A stretch of DNA of 17,064 nt. Origin: Nitrospinaceae bacterium. GTDB taxonomy: Bacteria; Nitrospinota; Nitrospinia; Nitrospinales; VA-1. The stretch is from assembly GCA_029937635.1 (NCBI GenBank), contig JAPYPM010000018.1:1-17064 (forward strand), written 5' to 3'. Below the pieces are notes generated by a model. That model made no database searches. It was not told the DNA's origin and was given only the letters and a program-made list of their open reading frames with translations. Numbering within the stretch: position 1 is the stretch's first letter; each line of letters opens with the position of its first letter. A program made the translations under genes and the position numbers. Positions 6,914-14,571 of the stretch are shown one piece after another.

Positions 6914-7990
6914 ATGCAAACCAAACATCAAAATATAATCAAAATTTTTTTAATTTTTATTATTATCCTTGGATTTAATTATGGTGTTAGTTTTCAACAG
7001 TTTCTTCATTATGATTGGAATAACCCGCGGGGTTTGAGTGATTCAACAAGTTATCTTGCGATGTCAAATGGAGATTATACAATATCCTCTGGCCATCGAT
7101 ACCGTGTAATCATTCCATTTCTAGCCAATTTAGTTAGAAACTTTGTCCAACCATTAATTCCCTCTGAACAATTACAGTGGTTCGGAGGCATTGATGCATT
7201 TAGCTTCTATATTATTAATTATTTGTTTTCAAGCCTTACTGGTTTGTTCTTGTATTTGTTTCTTGTTAAGTTAAAGTTTGATCCAAAATTATCATTATTA
7301 GGAGTTTTTATATTTTTAGGAAGTCGAATCACAATTCTTTCAACTGGGGCTCCCATAGTTGATTCTTTGTATTTTCTTTCAATTATTATAATTGTTTATT
7401 TTTGTTTAACTCAAAATACTCTAGCGCTATTTATCCTCGCCCCTGTATTAATTCTTTCCAAAGAAACAATAATTCCATTTTTACTCCTTCCGTTTTTTGT
7501 TAAACAAATAAATCGAAAACTTTTTGGAGTATCTTTAACTATTTCTTTAGCTATTTTTTTCTGGGTAAGAGATACAGTTTCTTCATGGTCCCTTAATAAC
7601 CTTGAGACCAATGACCCAATTTTCGATGTCTTTATAAACCACTTGAAATCTGGATTTGAAAATATTATCCAAACATATTTTTCTATGGGCGGTTTGCATG
7701 GAGTGTTTTCAACGTTTTCATTTTTCTGGATTATTGCTGCTTTTGGATCTTGGCTTTATTTTAAAAAATTGGTCATATTTTATAGATTACCCTATTTTTT
7801 ATTTTTAATTATTCCTATTACATTTTGTTTTACTGTTTTAAGTTCTAATGTTGGGCGTATGTTACTAAGCTCATTCCCTATTGTCATTCCTTACGTGTTA
7901 ATAGGAATTGATTATCTTTTTTCAGAAAAAAACGCACACCAATCTTCTCTCAATAACATTCAAACCATTGATAATGAAGAAAATAATTAA
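6914..7990 (+). CDS. Polytopic membrane protein, GT-C glycosyltransferase-like
   Basis: The protein has 358 residues with about eight to ten hydrophobic helices; I do not recognise a named family. The first helix (10-24) is followed by an extracytoplasmic loop with D43 in GLSDSTSYLAM and an arginine-rich HRYRVIIPFLA stretch. A SKET motif at 182-185 lies after central helices. An acidic residue soon after the first helix, and a lysine-acidic pair between later helices, recall GT-C enzymes that use polyprenyl-phosphate sugars, but this is only pattern resemblance. The tail (about 330-358) is polar and probably cytoplasmic. It faces away from the TMTC-like operon across a 219-base divergent spacer, which fits a shared glycosylation locus. 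No Shine-Dalgarno precedes the ATG. Confidence 0.75.
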   Translation: MQTKHQNIIKIFLIFIIILGFNYGVSFQQFLHYDWNNPRGLSDSTSYLAMSNGDYTISSGHRYRVIIPFLANLVRNFVQPLIPSEQLQWFGGIDAFSFYIINYLFSSLTGLFLYLFLVKLKFDPKLSLLGVFIFLGSRITILSTGAPIVDSLYFLSIIIIVYFCLTQNTLALFILAPVLILSKETIIPFLLLPFFVKQINRKLFGVSLTISLAIFFWVRDTVSSWSLNNLETNDPIFDVFINHLKSGFENIIQTYFSMGGLHGVFSTFSFFWIIAAFGSWLYFKKLVIFYRLPYFLFLIIPITFCFTVLSSNVGRMLLSSFPIVIPYVLIGIDYLFSEKNAHQSSLNNIQTIDNEENN

Positions 7991-8001
7991 TTAAATTAAT
8001 T
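7985..8001 (+). terminator. AT-only hairpin overlapping the stop of the membrane gene
   Basis: AATTAAT (7985-7991), a TAA loop and ATTAATT (7995-8001) form a 7-base-pair stem that includes the stop codon. T-rich sequence follows (TTATTTTATTATTTATT). The stem has no GC pairs, so this is a weak terminator candidate. Confidence 0.3.
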
Positions 8002-8198
8002 TTATTTTATTATTTATTAGGTTATTAAGAGCTGTGTTGAATTATATTGTATTAACCTAATTTAGAAAAAAAATTTTGACTTAAAAGTATTTATATCTTT
8101 TTAGTCCCCCAGATTATATAAATAGACCCGCTATAAAACTTTCCCGTTTGTTTTCAGTTTTATGCAAATTTTTTAATACTATTTTTGGATAAATTATC

Positions 8199-9041
8199 AT
8201 GAGTATAATTGATGGGAAAAAGGTTGCCTCCCACATCAAAGACAAACTTGCTGCTGAAGTAAAAATATTAAAGACTAAAACTGGGAAAACTCCTGGTCTT
8301 GCTGTTGTTTTAGTAGGAGATGACCCTGCGTCTGCTGTGTATGTTAAAAACAAAAACAAAACCTGTACAAATATTGGATTTCAATCGTTTGAGCATATTC
8401 TTTCTGAAAATACGAGTGAAGATAAATTATTAAATCTGATTAATGACCTGAATAATGATGACCAAGTTAATGGAATTCTAGTTCAGTTGCCTCTACCCAG
8501 CCATATTTCTTCAAAAAAAATTCTTGTAGCCATTAATCCACAAAAAGACGTAGATGGATTTCACCTTGAAAATGTTGGTCGACTGGTAACAGGAAATGCT
8601 TTATTTAAGCCATGTACACCTGCTGGCATCATTAAACTTCTTGATGAATATAAGATTGAGATTGAAGGCAAAAATGCTGTGATCATTGGACGTAGTAATA
8701 TCGTTGGGAAACCTGTCTCTTTCCTTTTACTTGAAAGAAATGCTACCGTTACGATTTGTCATTCCCGCACAAAAGATTTATCTTCCCTTTCCCGATCAGC
8801 AGATATTCTTATTGCTGCTATTGGTAAACCTAATTTTGTTACCCCTGATATGGTTAAAAATAATGCCGTGGTAATTGATGTTGGTATTAATCGTTTGGAC
8901 GGTAAACTTGTTGGTGATGTTGATTTTGCTTCTGTATCAAAACAAGCATCTTTCATTACCCCGGTTCCTGGAGGAGTGGGGCCCATGACTATTGCTATGC
9001 TTATGGAAAATACATTCCAAGCTTTTAAAAATTCTTTGTAA
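8199..9041 (+). CDS. folD: Bifunctional methylenetetrahydrofolate dehydrogenase/cyclohydrolase FolD
   Basis: FolD interconverts 5,10-methylene-THF, methenyl-THF and 10-formyl-THF in the cytosol, using NADP, and feeds one-carbon units to purine and formyl-Met synthesis. The 280-residue length is normal. All signature blocks are present in order: VLVGDDPASAVYV with the substrate tyrosine (Y48) and catalytic lysine (K52 in YVKNKNK), VQLPLP, KDVDGFH, PCTPAGI, the dinucleotide-binding GRSNIVGKP, CHSRT, DVGINR, and the C-terminal TPVPGGVGPMTIAML. The start gives the normal N-terminus; upstream there is only a weak TGGA. It lies on its own, 130 bases before xseA, in a plus-strand run of housekeeping genes. 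Nothing appears damaged. Confidence 0.98.
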   Translation: MSIIDGKKVASHIKDKLAAEVKILKTKTGKTPGLAVVLVGDDPASAVYVKNKNKTCTNIGFQSFEHILSENTSEDKLLNLINDLNNDDQVNGILVQLPLPSHISSKKILVAINPQKDVDGFHLENVGRLVTGNALFKPCTPAGIIKLLDEYKIEIEGKNAVIIGRSNIVGKPVSFLLLERNATVTICHSRTKDLSSLSRSADILIAAIGKPNFVTPDMVKNNAVVIDVGINRLDGKLVGDVDFASVSKQASFITPVPGGVGPMTIAMLMENTFQAFKNSL

Positions 9042-9174
9042 AACTGTATTAACAAGTTGTTTAGGTTAAATTAAATCGATTGTTTTAGTTTTTTTCAAAG
9101 AATTTTACATATAGTTAGTCTATAAATATTTAATGTGTTTCTATATATTATTTTGATTTAATTCAATTTTCGTG

Positions 9175-10521
9175 ATGCAACAAGAAAAAACTACGCCTCA
9201 AATTTATTCCGTTTCAGATATAACAGGTGATGTAAAATCTATTCTGGAGTCTGCGTTTGATTCAGTATGGATAGAAGGTGAGGTATCCAATCTTCGCATT
9301 CCTAGTTCCCAGCACTCTTATTTTATCCTTAAAGACAATCGTTGTCAGATACGTTGTGTTTTATTTAAAGGTTTCCGTTCTGCATTAAAATTTAAACCAG
9401 AGAATGGGGATCATGTTCTTTTGTTTGGTCGGGTTACTTTATATGAAGCAAGAGGTGATTACCAAGTAATCGTAGAACGTATTGAACCTAAAGGACTAGG
9501 TGCCTTACAACAAGCTTTTGAACAACTAAAATCTCGACTAATGAAGGAAGGCCTTTTCAATGAGGACCGAAAGAAACCGTTACCTTTATTTCCATGGAAA
9601 GTTGGTATAGTTACCTCTTCTACAGGAGCGGCAGTTCAAGATATTATTAATATTATTCACAGGCGTAATCCCAAGGTCTCAATCCTGATATACCCGGTAA
9701 AAGTTCAAGGTGAAGGTGCTGCAGAAGAAATATCCGATGCAATTCAACAAATGAATAAAGTTCTAGATTTGGATCTTCTCATTGTTGGAAGGGGTGGTGG
9801 ATCCATAGAAGATCTATGGGCTTTTAATGAAGAAATTGTTGCAAGGGCGGTATCAAAATCTTTTCTACCAGTACTTTCAGCCGTTGGGCATGAAATAGAC
9901 TTTACCATCGCAGATTTTGTTGCAGATTTGCGTGCTCCAACACCTTCTGCTGCTGCAGAGCTTGCCGTCCCTATTTTGGATGAAAAAATAACAAAATTAA
10001 ATATGCTATCAGAACAACTTTTAGTTATTTTACAGAATAAAATTCAAAAACATAATGACTTGCTAAATAATTTAATGGGTAGGCGGTTTTTTAAAGACCC
10101 CATTTATATTACACAACCCCAAATACAGCGTTTAGATGATTTGAACAACCGTTTGTTCCGAGGATTAGAGCAATGGGTCTTACTTCAAAGTCAAAAATTG
10201 TTGGGGATAATTCATCAACTTGTTCATCTTAGCCCCACAAAAAATATTGATCAACTTAGAGAAAAAAGAACATTGTTATTTCACCTTTTGGTCAAAAATT
10301 TACAGTCTAGGATTCGCTTGAATCATGAACGGTTTGATGGTGTTCTAAAAAATCTCCACGCTCTCAGTCCACTAGCTATTCTTGACCGCGGGTATAGTAT
10401 TACAAATTTTAATGGAAAATCCCTCACTCAATCCGACCTAGTTAAGGAAGGAGATTCTATAAATGTCCGTCTGGCTAAAGGCCAATTAAGGTGTACAATT
10501 GATAAAATAATTGCATCCTAA
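9175..10521 (+). CDS. xseA: Exodeoxyribonuclease VII large subunit
   Basis: XseA is the catalytic subunit of exonuclease VII, which degrades single-stranded DNA from both ends and works with several XseB copies. An N-terminal OB-fold (about 10-105, with VWIEGEVSNLR and YFILKD) is followed by the catalytic domain. That domain shows VGIVTSSTGAAVQDI, the glycine-rich VGRGGGSIEDLWAFNE and VGHEIDFTIADFVADLRAPT. A long helical region then binds XseB, and a C-terminal ILDRGYSI...VKEGDSINVRL block completes the normal length of about 448 residues. The start is either this ATG or an in-frame GTG three bases earlier at 9172; neither has a clear ribosome site. xseB follows 41 bases downstream, as expected for one complex. 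Confidence 0.97.
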   Translation: MQQEKTTPQIYSVSDITGDVKSILESAFDSVWIEGEVSNLRIPSSQHSYFILKDNRCQIRCVLFKGFRSALKFKPENGDHVLLFGRVTLYEARGDYQVIVERIEPKGLGALQQAFEQLKSRLMKEGLFNEDRKKPLPLFPWKVGIVTSSTGAAVQDIINIIHRRNPKVSILIYPVKVQGEGAAEEISDAIQQMNKVLDLDLLIVGRGGGSIEDLWAFNEEIVARAVSKSFLPVLSAVGHEIDFTIADFVADLRAPTPSAAAELAVPILDEKITKLNMLSEQLLVILQNKIQKHNDLLNNLMGRRFFKDPIYITQPQIQRLDDLNNRLFRGLEQWVLLQSQKLLGIIHQLVHLSPTKNIDQLREKRTLLFHLLVKNLQSRIRLNHERFDGVLKNLHALSPLAILDRGYSITNFNGKSLTQSDLVKEGDSINVRLAKGQLRCTIDKIIAS

Positions 10522-10562
10522 AGTGTAAGTAACTTACTTAAGTTTTTTTTATAGAGGTTATT

Positions 10563-10808
10563 ATGTCTGAAATTAAATTTGAAAAAGCAATGACCCGATT
10601 AGAAAATATTGTTGATGAATTGGAACGTGGTGATTTAGATATTGATAAATCTCTTGAAATATTTGAGGAGGGAATCAAAATGTCACGACTATGTTCAAAG
10701 AAACTTAATGAAGCAGAAGCAAAAATTGAAAAACTTACCAAAGGAAAAACCGGGGATTTGATTACAGAGCTTTTTCCCATGGATGATAAAAATGAAGACC
10801 AAAAATAG
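10563..10808 (+). CDS. xseB: Exodeoxyribonuclease VII small subunit
   Basis: This 81-residue, highly charged helical protein carries the XseB signature: FEKAMTRLENIVDELERGD, then LDKSLEIFEEG-type sequence (here IDKSLEIFEEGIKM) and LCSKKLNEAEAKIEKL. XseB forms antiparallel helical pairs that bind the XseA arm. An AGAGGT (10553-10558) four bases before the ATG supports the start. Its 3' end overlaps the tlyA start by 17 bases, and the frame closes with two consecutive stops (TAG TAA at 10806-10811). The double stop matters because the tlyA body continues in this same frame, so simple readthrough of xseB into tlyA is blocked. Confidence 0.95.
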   Translation: MSEIKFEKAMTRLENIVDELERGDLDIDKSLEIFEEGIKMSRLCSKKLNEAEAKIEKLTKGKTGDLITELFPMDDKNEDQK

Positions 10809-11588
10809 TAAAATTCGGTTAGATCAATTACTTTTAAAAAAAAACTGGTTTTATCACGAGAACGTGCAAAAAGTTTAATATTAGCCGGTAAAATTAGAGT
10901 AGCTGATGAAGTTGCTGATAAACCAGGGCGTCTTTATAATGAAGATTGTGCCATACGAGTACTCGAAGATATCCAACCGTACGTTAGCCGTGGAGGAATT
11001 AAACTTGAACACGGCCTAAAGAAATTTAATATATCCCTTTCAAAAAAAATTGCAGTTGATATCGGAGCTTCAACTGGAGGCTTTACCGATTGTCTACTTA
11101 AGCATGGTATAGAGAAAGTATTTGCCGTTGATGTAGGTTATGGACAGTTAGATTGGAAACTACAGACCGACTCAAGGGTCGTTTCTTTAGATCGAAAAAA
11201 TGCACGTGATCTGACCCCAACCGATATTAATGAATTAGTTGATTTAGTCGTTATAGATGCTTCTTTTATATCGTTAAGAATTATCATCCCGCCTGTGATC
11301 AATCTTTTGAAACCAGAAGGAGATTTGATAGCTTTGGTTAAGCCTCAGTTTGAAGTTGGAAAAGAACAAGTTGAAAATAAGGGAATTATTAAGAGCCCCC
11401 ACAAACATCTCGGGGTACTCATTAGGTTGAATTCTTTTATGAAAAAACAAGGTTGGCCTATAACGAATATAGTCCCCTCACCCATAACTGGGCAAAAAGG
11501 AAATCGCGAATTTTTAATTCATTGTCTGGGGAAAGTAAATTCGAATATAATCGAAGATGATCATATTAGAAATATGATTAATATATAA
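10792..11588 (+). CDS. tlyA: TlyA-family rRNA 2'-O-methyltransferase (hemolysin family), frame shifted at an A9 run
   Basis: TlyA methylates ribose 2'-OH groups in 16S/23S rRNA using SAM. Starting at ATG 10792 inside xseB, the protein begins MKTKNSKIRLDQLLLKK, the start of an S4 RNA-binding domain. The frame then leaves the family sequence and stops at 10878. After a -1 change at the nine A's (10836-10844), the expected sequence resumes: LVLSRERAKSLILAGKIRV, YVSRGGIKL, the SAM-binding VDIGASTGGFTD, VVIDASFIS and LVKPQFEVGKEQV, to the TAA at 11588. The joined product is about 265 residues, normal for the family. No ATG, GTG or TTG occurs in the body frame before 11295, so the body cannot start on its own. 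Deletion, base-calling error, ribosomal frameshift and polymerase slippage all remain possible. Confidence 0.88.
10836..10845 (+). other. A9 run and A AAA AAC heptamer at the tlyA frame change
   Basis: Nine A's (10836-10844) precede C at 10845. In the upstream tlyA frame the codons read TTA AAA AAA AAC, so 10839-10845 is the heptamer A AAA AAC in the phase that permits a -1 tandem slip, after which CTG (10845-10847) opens the conserved frame. Inserting one A would have the same effect. I see no strong downstream stem or upstream Shine-Dalgarno-like stimulator. Confidence 0.7.
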
Positions 11589-11636
11589 ACATATTAAATA
11601 AATATGTTGAATTATTGAATTTATTTCAAATAAATT
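11589..11636. terminator. Two AT-rich inverted repeats between convergent genes
   Basis: ACATATT-AAATA-AATATGT (11589-11607) is a perfect 7-base-pair hairpin directly after the tlyA stop. AATTTATTT-C-AAATAAATT (11618-11636) is a perfect palindrome that reaches the stop of the minus-strand 118-codon gene. Placement between converging genes suggests bidirectional termination. Stems without GC pairs are weak, so efficiency is uncertain. Confidence 0.4.
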
Positions 11637-11991
11637 ATATTTCGTCTTTATATACTATAAAACAGTCTCGTGGATAAACAAGATGCGTAGCACCTTTTTG
11701 CTTTCGTGCCCCAAGTTTCCATTCTGTATCATCTTCCAGAGGTTTTATTCGAATTCCTCCGCTACCTCCATGTATAAGGGTAGCCACCCCATCTCCAGAT
11801 TCTTCTACCTGGCATGCATAAGCAGAACAAGGTGATTGTGTTTCATTATCCCAACCTATTATCTGGACAGGAGATTCTTCGCCATCTATGTTATATTTTA
11901 TACAATAAATCTCTCGTGACTTCGAGACGTCACGGTAAAGCATACTAAAATTTTCATGAATATTTTCGTTCGATTCTACATCGACGTACAT
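11635..11991 (-). CDS. Unrecognised 118-residue acidic protein
   Basis: I do not recognise this family. The protein is acidic, soluble-looking and has no signal peptide or membrane segment. It contains four cysteines (YCIKY, PCSAYACQ, and DCF near the end), a glycine-rich HGGSGGIRI stretch and a C-terminal KGATHLVYPRDCFIVYKDE. The alternating polar/hydrophobic pattern suggests a small beta-rich fold. The start is well supported: GGAG (11999-12002 on the minus strand) lies seven bases before the ATG, and a TATAAT reads at 12022-12017. It converges on tlyA and diverges from gpmA, so it is probably its own transcription unit. Function is unknown. Confidence 0.75.
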   Translation of the reverse strand: MYVDVESNENIHENFSMLYRDVSKSREIYCIKYNIDGEESPVQIIGWDNETQSPCSAYACQVEESGDGVATLIHGGSGGIRIKPLEDDTEWKLGARKQKGATHLVYPRDCFIVYKDEI

Positions 11992-12136
11992 TGCTTCGCT
12001 CCAAATAATATTTTAAATTATAATATCACTATTTATAAGAGTTCTTACAATTGTTTCTGTTAACTCTGATCCCCTTAAGATTAAGATTTCTTTTTTCTCT
12101 ATAATATTTTATAAATAAACTTTGTCTTTTTTTATT

Positions 12137-12165
12137 TTCAAATTTTTTTCTTTTCTAATTATAAT
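12137..12165 (+). promoter_or_regulatory. Weak promoter candidate for gpmA
   Basis: TTCAAA (12137-12142) and a perfect TATAAT (12160-12165) are spaced by 17 bases, with gpmA starting 75 bases further on. Only the -10 matches consensus well, and the region is extremely T-rich, so chance similarity is likely enough to keep this tentative. Confidence 0.28.
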
Positions 12166-12239
12166 ATTTAATGATTAGTTCATCCTTTTAACCTCGTCAT
12201 CTCATTTTTTGATTAGTTTTTTTTTTGGAGTACAACTTA

Positions 12240-12980
12240 ATGCATAAGCTTGTTTTATTACGCCACGGTCAAAGCCAATGGAATCTTGAAAATAGGTTTA
12301 CTGGATGGACTGATATTGATCTTACTGCTCAAGGAATTGAAGAGGCAAATAATGCTGGAATTCTTCTTAAAAATGAAGGATATCATTTTGATGTTGCATA
12401 TACATCAGTATTGAAACGAGCTATTCGTACATTATGGATTGTCATGGATAAAATGGATTTAATGTGGATTCCAGTCCACCGATCATGGAGACTCAATGAA
12501 AGGCATTACGGTGCTTTACAAGGACTTAATAAGAAAGAAACTGCAGCTAAACATGGCGCTGAACAGGTTAAGGAGTGGCGTCGTAGCTATGATATCCCTC
12601 CTCCAAGTCTCGAAGATGGGGACAACCGCCTACCAGATAATGACCAACGATATAGACTTGTTGCATCGAAAAATCTCCCTCGATCTGAATCGCTCAGTCA
12701 TACTGTGAATCGATTTCTACCTTTCTGGGAAAATACTATTGTTCCTTCTTTACAATCAAAACAAAATATTATTATTTGTGCTCATGGTAACAGTCTTCGA
12801 GCTTTGGTAAAGTATCTCGATTCTATGAGTGAAGAATCTATTACTGAGTTTAATATCCCAACGGGCGTTCCACTTGTCTATGAACTTAATGCTGATTTAA
12901 TTCCAAAAACTCATTATTATTTGGGAGATGCCGAAACTATTAAAAAGGCTGCTAATTCTGTTGCCAACCAAGGAAACTAA
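12240..12980 (+). CDS. gpmA: 2,3-bisphosphoglycerate-dependent phosphoglycerate mutase
   Basis: GpmA interconverts 3- and 2-phosphoglycerate in glycolysis and gluconeogenesis through a phosphohistidine. The 246-residue protein shows LVLLRHGQSQWN with the phosphorylated H9, TGWTDIDLT, the acid/base glutamate E87 in RLNERHYGALQGLNK, and the second active-site histidine H182 in CAHGNSLRALVKYLD. The conserved NIPTGVPLVYEL end is also present. I chose the ATG at 12240 because GGAG (12227-12230) lies nine bases before it; a TTG five codons upstream overlaps that ribosome site. A hairpin follows the stop. Intact and typical. Confidence 0.97.
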   Translation: MHKLVLLRHGQSQWNLENRFTGWTDIDLTAQGIEEANNAGILLKNEGYHFDVAYTSVLKRAIRTLWIVMDKMDLMWIPVHRSWRLNERHYGALQGLNKKETAAKHGAEQVKEWRRSYDIPPPSLEDGDNRLPDNDQRYRLVASKNLPRSESLSHTVNRFLPFWENTIVPSLQSKQNIIICAHGNSLRALVKYLDSMSEESITEFNIPTGVPLVYELNADLIPKTHYYLGDAETIKKAANSVANQGN

Positions 12981-12986
12981 GTTTTT

Positions 12987-13008
12987 AATTAATAGCTTAT
13001 TAATTTTT
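12987..13008 (+). terminator. Hairpin terminator candidate after gpmA
   Basis: AATTAATA (12987-12994), loop GCT and TATTAATT (12998-13005) form a perfect 8-base-pair stem, followed by TTT and then AATTG. It sits six bases after the gpmA stop. The stem is all AT, so strength is doubtful. Confidence 0.4.
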
Positions 13009-13130
13009 AATTGTGTAGAGAGCTATTTTTAGTTGTTAAAACTCATTTAAAACCAATATTTATTCATAATCTATTTGTATTTTTAATTACATATACTTTA
13101 AAGTTCGGATTTGTTAAAAGGATTCTAATA

Positions 13131-13976
13131 ATGAAATATTTTTTATACCTTATATTTACCTTATTATTGCTTTTTTCTTGTAGTTCAGAAAAAAAGAAGG
13201 TTGATCCAGCTCAATCAACTATTCATTATAATCTTGCCCTCGAATTAGCCCAATACTCTCTTTATGAAAATTCACTTGAAGAGTTTGATTTAGCTATTAA
13301 ATTTGATCCCGGTAATATTATGGCCTATCGAAAAAAAGGGGTAGTACTATACGGACTCAAACAATATGACAAGGCTGAAAATTTATTTGCAAAAACTATT
13401 TCACTTGACCCAGAAAACGTACAAGCTTATATCAATTTAGGTATGGTTAAATACATTACTGGAGATAAAGATGGTGCAATTAAATTATGGCAAAAGTCGA
13501 TTAATATTAATTCTAATGATAATGATTCAAAAGCATTAAATAATATAGCTAATGTATATAAAGAAGAAAAAAATTATGATAAAGCCATTAAACAATATCG
13601 ATTAGCCAGTAATAAAGATCCTATGAATCCAATGTATATGAACAATCTAGCTGATACATTTCGTTTAAATGGACAACTAGACGAGGCGCTAAGAGTTCTT
13701 AACGATTCATTAAAATTGGATTCTTCGGGATTGGGAACTTATTTCAACTTAGGAATGGTTTATAAAGATCTTAAAGAAAATACAAAAGCTTTAGATTCCT
13801 TTAAAAAATCCATTCAAGTCAATGCCCCCCTTACCGAAGCCTACTATCAAACAGCACTAATTCACTTAAAATTGAAAAACCGAGAAGAAGCTCTGAAATT
13901 TATTAATAAAGCCCTTGAATTTTCTCCTAATAATCTTAATTATCAGGAATCTCGAGATACGATTCTTAATTCCTAA
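13131..13976 (+). CDS. TPR lipoprotein with about seven repeats
   Basis: The 281-residue protein begins with MKYFLYLIFTLLLLFSC, a lipoprotein signal with lipobox LFSC. C17 would be lipidated and the mature part anchored to the inner or outer membrane. From about residue 30 to the end it is a continuous array of roughly seven TPRs, visible as NLG/KKG...Y...A...DP units (for example INLGMVKY, NNIANVYKEE, FNLGMVYKDL). TPR lipoproteins scaffold envelope complexes; no specific partner is evident. I set the start at ATG 13131 because AAAAGGA (13116-13122) is eight bases upstream and because this start gives the signal peptide. An in-frame TTG 40 codons earlier would bury it. It resembles the TPR halves of the left-hand membrane proteins only in fold. 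Confidence 0.88.
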   Translation: MKYFLYLIFTLLLLFSCSSEKKKVDPAQSTIHYNLALELAQYSLYENSLEEFDLAIKFDPGNIMAYRKKGVVLYGLKQYDKAENLFAKTISLDPENVQAYINLGMVKYITGDKDGAIKLWQKSININSNDNDSKALNNIANVYKEEKNYDKAIKQYRLASNKDPMNPMYMNNLADTFRLNGQLDEALRVLNDSLKLDSSGLGTYFNLGMVYKDLKENTKALDSFKKSIQVNAPLTEAYYQTALIHLKLKNREEALKFINKALEFSPNNLNYQESRDTILNS

Positions 13977-14113
13977 ATCTAAATCACCTAACCAATACTG
14001 ATAAACATAAACTTAAATTACGTTTTTTCTATTCTTTATATCTTATTATTTTTATTAGGCATCAAATTTTAGATATTTACTGTGTTTTTATAAAACAAGA
14101 TAAATAAAAATAT

Positions 14114-14563
14114 ATGAATAATACTATTTTGCATGAAATTTCTAAGGACGATTTAAAACATATTCTAGAAAATCATTTAGTATGGATCAATACTAATGAA
14201 AAAGAAGGTAAACAAGCAAATCTCGCAGGATATAATTTGCGCGGTATAGTACTTTTGGGAGAGAATTTAAAAAAAGCTAATTTGAAAGGTGCTTACCTTT
14301 ACGGAGCCTATTTAAAAAATTCGAATTTTGAAAAAGCCAATCTTTCAGATGCTAATTTACGCGGTGCTAATCTACGGTGGGTTAATTTGCAAGGAGCAAA
14401 CTTATCTGGATCCAACTTAATGAGAGCTGATCTTCACGAATCAAATTTAAAAGAAACAAATTTATTTGGCACTAATTTAAAAATGTCTGATGGATTAACA
14501 CAGAGGCAAATTGATCAATCCCAGACAAACAAAACAACTGAGCTCCCAAGTATATTAAAATAA
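14114..14563 (+). CDS. Pentapeptide-repeat protein
   Basis: Residues 35-123 of this 149-residue protein are about 18 tandem A(N/D)LxX pentapeptides (ANLKG, ANLSD, ANLRG, ANLQG, ANLSG, ADLHE and others), which fold as a right-handed quadrilateral beta-helix. A short N-terminal helical cap (HEISKDDLKHILENHLVWI) and a C-terminal DGLTQRQIDQ...LPSIL tail match a common cytosolic pentapeptide layout. There is no signal peptide. Some pentapeptide proteins mimic DNA and protect gyrase, but nothing here points specifically to that. No Shine-Dalgarno is visible. It ends eight bases from the convergent hpnH stop. Confidence 0.88.
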   Translation: MNNTILHEISKDDLKHILENHLVWINTNEKEGKQANLAGYNLRGIVLLGENLKKANLKGAYLYGAYLKNSNFEKANLSDANLRGANLRWVNLQGANLSGSNLMRADLHESNLKETNLFGTNLKMSDGLTQRQIDQSQTNKTTELPSILK

Positions 14564-14571
14564 TTTTATAT

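Noticed and set aside
8759..9055. 98-codon minus-strand ORF over the folD 3' end
   Set aside because: It is antisense to the intact folD motifs; a frame shadow.
9107..9118. ACATATAGTTAG, also present at 488-499 near the tRNA remnant
   Set aside because: It is a single 12-base match in very AT-rich DNA with no flanking similarity; likely chance.
12496..12708. 70-codon plus-strand ORF within gpmA
   Set aside because: It is an alternate frame of the catalytic part of GpmA with no supporting signals.
13011..13130. TTG-initiated N-terminal extension of the TPR lipoprotein
   Set aside because: It would bury the lipobox signal peptide; the ATG at 13131 has a good ribosome site at the right distance.
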